A stretch of 64,000 nt of DNA. It comes from Centipeda infelix ATCC 43532 (GTDB taxonomy: Bacteria; Bacillota; Negativicutes; Selenomonadales; Selenomonadaceae). Position numbers and translations under genes: made by a program. This document shows positions 18,695 to 27,100 of the stretch, one piece after another. The stretch covers positions 363,274-427,273 of the forward strand of contig NZ_JH376800.1 of the NCBI RefSeq assembly GCF_000234095.1. Reading direction: 5' to 3'. Under the pieces are notes generated by a model, which was not told where the DNA came from, did no database searches, and saw nothing but the letters and a program-made list of their open reading frames with translations. How positions within the stretch are numbered: the first letter of the stretch is position 1; the number at the start of each line of letters is the position of its first letter.

Positions 18695-18731
18695 CCCCTT
18701 TCTGCATAGCAGGAAGGGGTTTCTTAATTTT
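18695..18731 (+). terminator. Intrinsic terminator, expression platform of riboswitch 1
   Basis: CCCCTTTCTGC and GCAGGAAGGGG pair around an ATA loop and are followed by TTTCTTAATTTTCT. Its position between aptamer and receptor gene makes it the probable B12-responsive terminator. Confidence 0.8.
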
Positions 18732-18850
18732 CTATACATTTTGTGCATGATTTGAATGTACTGATGGAATGCTTTTGTCTGGTTGCTGAGACTTTTCGGT
18801 GACAGATAATATAAACTACCAAAGAGTAGAAAATTTAGGAGGAGTTCAGA

Positions 18851-20776
18851 ATGAAGAAGAGGGGAGCCGAGAAAAGGCTTCGTATGGCTGTTGCTGCCGC
18901 ACTTACCCTTGGAGTGCTGTCCACAGGGGGGGGGCACGTGTTTGCTGCTGATACGACTGGCTCTGCGGATGAACATGCGCTTGGGGAGACGGTTGTCACA
19001 GCGACGCGCACGCCGAACAAGGAACTGAAGGCAGATGCGAATATCACGGTGATTACAGGCAGAGACATCGAGCGTCGTCACTATACCGATCTGACACAGG
19101 CGCTGCGCGATGTGCCGGGTGTTACTGTCAATCAGTATGCGCCGGCGGGATATAACAACAGCACCAAGTTCTACATCAACGGTTCGGAGGATGTCGTCCT
19201 GCTCATCGACGGTGTCCGGCAGAACTATGCAGGCGGCTTTGCTGCGTCTCTGACATCTGCGCTGAAGGATCTCAGTGGCATCGAGCGTGTCGAGGTGCTG
19301 CATGGCTCGGCATCGACCCTCTACGGTTCGGATGCCAAGGGCGGCGTTATCAACATCATCACGAAGAAGGCACAGGGGATGAAAACGACGCTCGGCATCG
19401 GCTACGGCAGTTACAGCCGTCAGCTCTATAGTGTCGCGAACGAGGGTGGCGCGAACGGCTGGGATTGGCGCGTCAAGTACCAGAAGGACAAGAGCGGCGA
19501 CTTTAAGGATGCACACGGCGATAAAACCCCCTCCGAGCTCAACGCCGACTCAATCAATGCACATGTCGGAAAACAGTTGAGCAAGGCATCCTATCTTGGC
19601 ATCGACTTCCGCTCCTACAAGGATTCGGATCGCTATCAGGCGCTCCATGAAAAGCGGGCGGGGCTGCATATCAACCGCGGGAATTATGACCATTTTGACG
19701 GCAGTCTGATCTGGAACGTGCAGATCAACGACACGACGAAGAACCAGATGAGCGTCTCCCGCAGTAAATATGACTATGACATCTTTACCTATGGAACATG
19801 GACACCGCTCGGCTCGCTCTACGAATTTGACGTTCGGACGTGGAGGTTCAGTGACCAGTTCGACAAGCAGCTCGGCGATCACCTGCTGACGGCGGGCTTT
19901 GAGTTTACGAAGGACGATACGACGATCAAGAACGGTGGAAGTGTCAGCATTGATGACCGCACGCTTTTGAACCGTTCCTTCTATTTGCAGGATCAGTGGA
20001 GCATTCTGCCCTCACTGAAGCTCACGGCGGGCATTCGCCATGACAGCAACTCTGCGTTCGGCAGCCACAACAGCCCGAGCGTCAGTCTCGGCTACGACAT
20101 CGACCCGATGACGCACGCCTATGTTTCCTATAGCGAGTACTTTATCACGCCGACGCCGAATCAGCTCTATGCGCCGACCTATGGGAATGCGAAACTCAAA
20201 CCAGAGTCGGGCAATACGAAGGAGATTGGCATCGCACGTGACTTTGGCAGGGGGCTCAGCCTCACGGCGAGCTACTTCATGCGCCACTCGAAGAACCGCA
20301 TCGGCTATCATCCTGTGACCTATCAGAACATCAATGTCGGAGATGAGGACGCACATGGCTGGTCGTTGCAGCTTACAAAACGCATGGATTCCCATTGGCG
20401 CACACGTCTTGGATATACGCTGACGCATATCGGAAAGACGGAGCAGCGCGACGTGAATGTCGACGGCTATCTGCCGAAAGATCAGTGGAACATCGGACTG
20501 GACTACCGCAACCGCGATTTTGATTCCTCGCTTCTTGCACGCGGTATGATCGGTCGTCCGGGTCCCGTGAACGGGGCATTCCCGATCGACAATTATTGGG
20601 TCGTCGATCTTGCGATGAACTACCAGATCGCTGACGCGACAAAGATTTATCTGAAAGCGAACAATATCTTCAACCAGTTCTATGCCGAGCATTCCAATGT
20701 GAAGTGGGGAGGTCCCGGACAGTGGTGGACGGCACCCGGCCGCAACTTCATGATCGGGATCGAACAGAGCTTCTGA
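18851..20776 (+). CDS. TonB-dependent receptor under B12 control, BtuB-like
   Basis: A 641-residue receptor with a signal peptide (VFAAD cleavage region), TonB-box-like ETVVTATR, plug domain (ITVITGRDIERR, IERVEVLHGSASTLYGSDA, GGVINIITKK) and a beta-barrel ending in ...IGIEQSF. Length near E. coli BtuB (594 mature) and the upstream cobalamin riboswitch point to corrinoid uptake. RBS AGGAGG lies about 8 bases before the ATG. A run of nine G bases (18926-18934) lies within the signal-peptide codons (TGGGH), so slippage would shift the frame and switch the receptor off. Confidence 0.85.
   Translation: MKKRGAEKRLRMAVAAALTLGVLSTGGGHVFAADTTGSADEHALGETVVTATRTPNKELKADANITVITGRDIERRHYTDLTQALRDVPGVTVNQYAPAGYNNSTKFYINGSEDVVLLIDGVRQNYAGGFAASLTSALKDLSGIERVEVLHGSASTLYGSDAKGGVINIITKKAQGMKTTLGIGYGSYSRQLYSVANEGGANGWDWRVKYQKDKSGDFKDAHGDKTPSELNADSINAHVGKQLSKASYLGIDFRSYKDSDRYQALHEKRAGLHINRGNYDHFDGSLIWNVQINDTTKNQMSVSRSKYDYDIFTYGTWTPLGSLYEFDVRTWRFSDQFDKQLGDHLLTAGFEFTKDDTTIKNGGSVSIDDRTLLNRSFYLQDQWSILPSLKLTAGIRHDSNSAFGSHNSPSVSLGYDIDPMTHAYVSYSEYFITPTPNQLYAPTYGNAKLKPESGNTKEIGIARDFGRGLSLTASYFMRHSKNRIGYHPVTYQNINVGDEDAHGWSLQLTKRMDSHWRTRLGYTLTHIGKTEQRDVNVDGYLPKDQWNIGLDYRNRDFDSSLLARGMIGRPGPVNGAFPIDNYWVVDLAMNYQIADATKIYLKANNIFNQFYAEHSNVKWGGPGQWWTAPGRNFMIGIEQSF
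18926..18934 (+). repeat. G9 homopolymer inside the receptor signal-peptide codons
   Basis: Nine consecutive G bases encode Gly-Gly-Gly at about residues 26-28 of the B12-controlled receptor. This is the longest homopolymer I noticed in a coding region here; the next was a G7. Tracts of this length are typical slippage sites for phase variation. Confidence 0.75.
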
Positions 20777-20807
20777 CGAGCAGTATACCTGTATCAGAAT
20801 AATAAAT

Positions 20808-20950
20808 TTCATAACCGTAGGAAGCAGAATGCGGGGAATCCGGTGCGAATCCGGAGCTGTTCCGCAACTGTATGGGGAGTCCTGCCATCGTACGTCTCTC
20901 ACAAAGAGATGGGAGGATGATGAACCGAGTCAGAGTGCCGCCTGTTTCTA
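20808..20950 (+). promoter_or_regulatory. Second, shorter cobalamin riboswitch, upstream of the autotransporter
   Basis: Shows GCGGGGAATCCGGTGCGAAT, then TCCGGAGCTGTTCCGCAACTG and the B12-box-like GATGAACCGAGTCAGAGTGCC (about 20919-20939). These match the core of the cobalamin aptamer (GGGAA..GGTG.AA.TCC..GC.G..CCGC.ACTGT). The large peripheral arm seen in riboswitch 1 is replaced by a small hairpin (CATCGTACGTCTC...GAGATG region). It begins about 30 bases after the receptor stop and the next gene is the giant autotransporter, 245 bases downstream. Confidence 0.88.
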
Positions 20951-20967
20951 TATCTTAACGTCACTTG

Positions 20968-21058
20968 CGCGATACAAGATGATGCAGCTGGAATGTGTGT
21001 CAGGATGACATCGTTATCTTTGCACAGATTTTAGGTGCTCTTTTGTGTCGCGTTTTTT
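20968..21058 (+). terminator. Long-range terminator, expression platform of riboswitch 2
   Basis: CGCGATACAAGA (20968-20979) pairs with TCTTTTGTGTCGCG (21039-21052) with one G-U pair and a two-base bulge; TTTTTT follows at 21053-21058. The loop of about 59 bases holds a small GTCA/TGAC hairpin. Position directly after the aptamer suggests B12-dependent termination before the autotransporter. Confidence 0.6.
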
Positions 21059-21112
21059 AATGCTCGGAAGGAGTGAGAACAGAGTGCTGTATAGAAAGCT
21101 GGTTGGCTTTTA

Positions 21113-21126
21113 GGGAATCGCTGATT
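21113..21126 (+). repeat. End fragment of the MITE-like repeat
   Basis: GGGAATCGCTGATT preceded by TA matches the 5' end of the dispersed element (compare 56814). Only about 14 bases remain, so this is a relic or a chance match. Confidence 0.4.
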
Positions 21127-21193
21127 ATGGCAATTTGCTTGACAGATGCAGATGGCGTGCCCGTCTGCATGACACGAAAGGAGATTATTCGAC

Positions 21194-24100
21194 ATGAAGA
21201 ACACAGCGCGTACGAGGCGGTTGGCGCTCGGGATCGCCGCAGCCCTGCTCGCCGGTGCATGGCAGGTACCGGCGTGGGCAGCGGATCGAGGCCCGATCAA
21301 AGAAGATACGACGCTGACCGAAGATACGCAGGTCAAGGCGAATAAGAGTAATCTGGGACTGGCTAGCGGCGCTGTCCAAGCCGATGGGACGCGTACGATT
21401 GATATGGCAGGGCATAACCTCGGTCTTGATATTCGCGATCTGAAGAAGCCCGATAATCGTGGATCCGGCATCTATATCCGCAGCAAAGCGTCGCTCACCA
21501 TTGACAGCGATAGGAACAATCCGTCAGCACCGAATCGTCTCATCACCATTGCTGCACATGGCGAGTGGCAGGGTGCGGGTCGAAAGGGCGGTGCGACGAG
21601 CGGCATCCGCTTCGATGAGTATGCGAGAGGGCCGATGCGGTCAACCATCAATGCGGATGTGGAAATCAAAGAGTTGTGGGCAGGCAAGGAGGAGGTGCGC
21701 GGCATCTGGGCGCCGGGGCAGGCGACGCTGAACCTCAACGGTACGTTCACGATAAAGCCGGATGCCAATCTCTATCACTACTGGACAGAGTTTGGGTTGG
21801 GTCCTCAGAGCTCGCCGAACATCTACGGCATCCATGTCCTCGGCAAGGACAACAACATCAATATCCGCAGCGTGGATATTGACCATCAGAAGATTCAGCG
21901 CGGCATTCAGCTCGGTTCGGAGTATGAAGATGCGCAGAACAGCATCGTCCGCATCGGTGGCGGTACGTTCAAGGTAGCGGACAACACGGCGCGCGATCAG
22001 TGGCTCATGTGGCTGCGCGGCGCGGGCAAGGTCTATTTCGGTGTCAACGAGGACGGGACGGATGCAGGTACGACAAAGACAGTGCTTGCAGGTTCGATTC
22101 ATATGGAGGAGAGGAGTGGCAGAAAGGGAGAGGTGTACCTCGGTCTAAATGGAGCGGATTCCAAGTGGACGGGCGGCACCGAGGCAACGACAAAGGGAAG
22201 CACGACCCTCTATCTCAAAAACGGCGCGACATGGGATACGTCGAATAACGGACGCGGCACACGGCTTGCCAAGCTCTCGAGCACCAATGGCAATGAGGGG
22301 AATATTTTCCAGAATGATAAGGGCACGCTGACGATCGACGAGTATGAAGGTCGGCAGAAGATCTACTATCAGCATACGGGTGACGGCACCGATGCCTCCC
22401 ACTATGCGGCGGGCGATACGCACATCAAGAAGGCAGCGGCCGGCTCCTTTGTCACGATGGTGACCGATCGTACGGGTGTTACAACGACAGATCCGAATGC
22501 CGTGCATCGCACGTTGAATGCACTCGCGGGCAAGCTCTACTACGATGCGGCAAAGAACGGTGAGAATAAACTCACGGGACGGGTCATGCTCGCCGAGGGG
22601 CTGACCGCATCGTCGGCATCGCTCAGTGTCGAGAAGATGAACTTCTCTCAGACGGATGGAAAGGGCAGCGCCTCCGGCACGGCAGCAGATCCACTGCCTC
22701 CGGTCACACCGGGTGGCGGTACAACGCCGCCTGCTCCGCCATCGACGGCACTGGATACCGAGCAGCAGATCGCCGAGGTTGGTGCGGCGAGCGCTGCCCA
22801 GAGTGCTCAGTGGAAGTCGCAGAATTATAGCGATGGGAACGGAAACTATACCTTTGACCGGGATGTTGTCCTCCGTGCCAAGGCGGGAAGCAGCCCGTTA
22901 AACCTGAAACGATATTTTGGCGGCAATATTCTCCTGGGTGATGAGGCAGCGAACGGGATGAACATTGATATGAAAGGTCATAAACTGACCCTTCATACAT
23001 TGGCAGACAACGGAGCAACCCGCCCGTTTGCCACCGGTATTTCTGTCATAGGAAACACCATGGAGATCAAGAACGCGGGCGGCGTAGACATCAATATCTC
23101 CGGCACCGGTCGTTCGATGGGTGGAATCTATGTTTCGGGAAAAGGCGATACAGCCGGCAAAGTCATCATTTCCAATGACAATAACCCGGATCATGCTGTG
23201 AAGATTCGCAATACCACAACAGGTGAAAAGTCGTCTGTCATTCGTGCAAAAGATGGGCTTGTTGACATCAAAGGCCTTGTCGATCTTGAACAGGAGGGCG
23301 ATTTTCTCGTCGATGCGGGGGCAGGCGGCGAAATCCGTATCGGTGGCGGACGCATCATCGCCAAGGGCAATACAGGCGGAGCCGTGACCGTTGGTACAGC
23401 GGGTAAGGCTTATATCAATGCAGCAGTCGATGGGGATGGCATAAAAGCGATATCCACAGAGCGCGATGTGCATATCGAAGGAAATGTGACGGTTTATGGG
23501 GAGAATTCTGTCTTTGGTGCGGCACTGAATACGGAGCGTTCCTACCTCAAAGGGCTGATCTATACGAACCAGGATACCGACCGCCCTGAACGGAGTGCAA
23601 ACTCGCGTCTGCTTCTTGCGAATGGTGCACGTTGGGAGAACCAAGCGGTAGGTGATCCGTATGACGGCAGTCATGACGGGAGTCATGTGACACATCTGAC
23701 GGCGCAGAATGGCTCGATTTTCCAGAAGGACAGCAGACCGCTGACCATTGACCACTACGCCGGTACAGCAAAGCTCTTCTATGCGCATACGGGCGACGGC
23801 ACACAAGCCTTGGACTATGCGGCGGGCGATACGCATATCAAAAAGGCTGCCGTAGGTTCTTCCATCACGATGGTGACGGATCGACAGAATGTCAATACGG
23901 CGAACGAGGAACAGGTCTACAAGACGTTGAACGCCCTGGCAGGCAAGCTCTACTACGATGCCGCAGGCAGCGAGAAGAATCTCAAGGGCAAGGCGATGAT
24001 CGCCGAGGGATTGACTGCCTCTTCCGCCTCCGTCAATATGCGTGATATTACGTTCAAGCCCAATGGGCAGGGCAGTGTCAAGAAGCCGGAAACACCCCCC

Positions 24101-27100
24101 ACACCACCACCTGCCACCGGCGGCAAGCAGATCGCAGAAGGTGCATGGGAGGGCGCGGCGACGGAGCAGTCGCATTGGGATGCAAAGGGGGTCCGCACGG
24201 GTTCCACCTACAATTTCCAAAGCGATCTCTCGCTCACGCCAAGTCTGGCGGACAACCCTGTCAAGGCGCATAATGAATACAGCCGCTATGATTTTGCCGG
24301 CATCCTCTGGGGCAAGGGCAAAAACGGCAATATCAATATGAATGGACATACGCTCTCTATCGACACCGGCAAGGGCGATGCCCGTACACAGTCCGGTGAG
24401 CGGCGTGGAAATGAGTCCACGGGCATTCTCGTGAATGGCGGCACACTCACGATGAACTCGCTCGGCACGACGACGATCAAGGCGCATGACAACGGTATCC
24501 ATCTGGTCGGTGACAGCACAAAGGGCAACGCAAATCTCCACATCAAGAATGCGGGCGATACGGCACACACCGTCAAGATCGAGTCGAAAGACAAGGGGAT
24601 TTACCTTGAGAGCTATAATGGCGCGGCACGTCTTTCGATCGACGGTATGGTCGATATAACGGCACCGCGCGGCATTGTCGTCGATGGAGGAGAGCTCAGC
24701 ATCGGCGGCGGCAAGATTGTCTCCAGCGGTGCAGCGGCGCTCTATGTCAACTCGCCGGGCAAGGCGTACATCAACGCCAAGCTGGACAGCGATGGCAATG
24801 TTGTTCCCATGCACGAGGGGCGTGATGTACAGATCTATGGGGATGTGCAGGTGAAGGCAGGTTCTGCCGCCGCCCACATCGGCATTGTTACGCCAAACTC
24901 TATTTTCAAGGGTCTCTATACCACAGATCTCTATACATGGCCCCAAAACAACTGGGAACCGGCAAAGGGTGACGGCTATCTCGTCCTGAAGAACGGCGGT
25001 ACTTGGGAGCATATCAAGTACGGCGATGTCATGCAGGATAAGAACGGCAAAGCAGAGGTAGGCGACAGCCGTGTCAAGCGGCTGAATGCCGATCGCGGTA
25101 TCATCCGTCAGAAGGATAAGCGCAAGATCCATATTGATGAGTTCCGCGGCAACATGAAGGTCATATACGAGCATGAGAACGACGGGACGAAGGCTGCGGA
25201 CTACAAGGCGGGCGACGTAACCATCGCCGCAGCGAAGCAGGACTCTTTCATCACGATGGTGACGGACAACAACCGCATTAACATGGCGAATGAAACGCAG
25301 GTCCGAAGTGTGCTGAACGCCTTGGCGGGCAAGCTCTACTACGATGGAGCAACCTCCGGTCTGACCAATCTCAAAGGCAAGGCGATGATCGCCGAGGGGC
25401 TGACCTCCTCCTCAGCAGAGTTGAAAACATCCGAGATCGTTTTCAAGAAGGAGAATGGTCAGGGTAGCGTGAAGACGGATACGCCGACACCGCCGCCCGT
25501 GCCGCAGCCCGTGGACACAGAGGATCAGATCGCGGAGCTGGGGGCTGCCGGTGCAGCACAGGCGGAGAAGTGGAAGCAGCAGAATCTTAGAGACGATGCC
25601 GCGAACTACACCTTCGCCAAGGGCGCTGCACTCCATGCCAAGGCATCGACGAGCCCGTACGCCATCGACGGCACAGTGGGTAATATCCTCTACAAGAACA
25701 AAGACGGCAGCATTGACATGAAGGGGCAGAAGCTGACGCTCACATCGACGGCGGACAGCGATACGAAGCGTGCCGGGGGCATTCATCTCGTGGGCAGCAG
25801 CCTTACCGTCAAGAATGCCGGGGCGGTAGACATCAGCATCAGTGGCTCCAAGAATGCGGCGAGTGCCATCTATGCCGAAGGCAGGGATGGAAAGGCAGCG
25901 AATCTCGTCATCAAAAACGGAGACGCGCCGGAACATATCGTCAAGATCCGCAATACGGCGAGCGGCGATAAGGCGGCCGCCATTGTGGCGAAGAAGAAGG
26001 GTGCGGATGCACGCGTCACGATCGAGGGGCTCGTGGACATCGAGCAGGAGGGGGCTGATCTCCTCCATGCCGACGGCGGCGAGATCCGCATCGGCGGCGG
26101 CTCCCTCATCGCGCGTGGTCCCAATGCAAAGGCGGTACAGATTTCCAAGGGGGGCAAGGTCTACATCAACGCGGAAGATGACGGGGATAGTGTAAAGGCA
26201 GTCTCCGATACGCGCGATGTGAAGGTGGAAGGCAACATCGTAGTCGGCAACGTGTTTAACGGCGGTACGTTTGGCGCGGCGCTTGCCACGAAGGATTCCT
26301 ACATCAAGGGACTCATTGGTACGGCGGGGTATAATGCCAATACGCGACTCTTCCTCGGTAATGGCGCACGGTGGATCAATGAGTCGGTGGGCAGCGGCAG
26401 TGACCGGCTCGATGAAAGCCATCTCACGCATTTGAGAGCCAATGGCGGCGCGATCTTCCAGAAATCCAACAAGAACATCACGATTGACAACTTCTCGGGC
26501 AGTGTGAAGCTCTACTATTCCCATGTGAACGCCGGTACGGAAACGGAGGACTATGGCACGGACAAGGGGCATCTCGACTCGTCCAAGTTCTTCGGCGAGA
26601 CGCACATCAAACATGCGGCACCGAACTCCGAAATCACCATGGTGACGGACAGCAACGGCATCACGATGTCCGATGAGACGCAGGTACGCAAGACGCTCAA
26701 CGCTCTGGCGAGCAAGCTCTACTACGAAGGGGCAAAGAACGGGGAGAAGAATCTCAAGGGCAAGGCATCCATTGCCGAAGGTCTGACGACCTCCTCACGG
26801 ACACTGCGCACAGGTGATATGGATTATTGGGAATCCAACGGGCGTGCCTATGTGAAGTCCACGGAGACGAATCCGCTGACGGAGGAGACCGTTCACAAGC
26901 AGATCGCCGAATCCAATTTCGATGCGAACGAGACGAAAGCCTACTGGAAGGCGAAGGGCGTCTATGACGGCAAGGGCAACTATACCTTCCGCAAGAACAT
27001 GAAGCTCATCACCAGTGCGGCGGACAATCCTGTCATCTCGGCAAAGGACAACAAGTTTGGCACGATCTACTGGAACGGTGACGTTGACGGTTCGATCGAC

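Noticed and set aside
22898-25174. Long minus-strand open frame (758 codons) across the autotransporter
   Set aside because: Lies wholly inside the repeated plus-strand gene with no domain or RBS; a shadow caused by codon bias.
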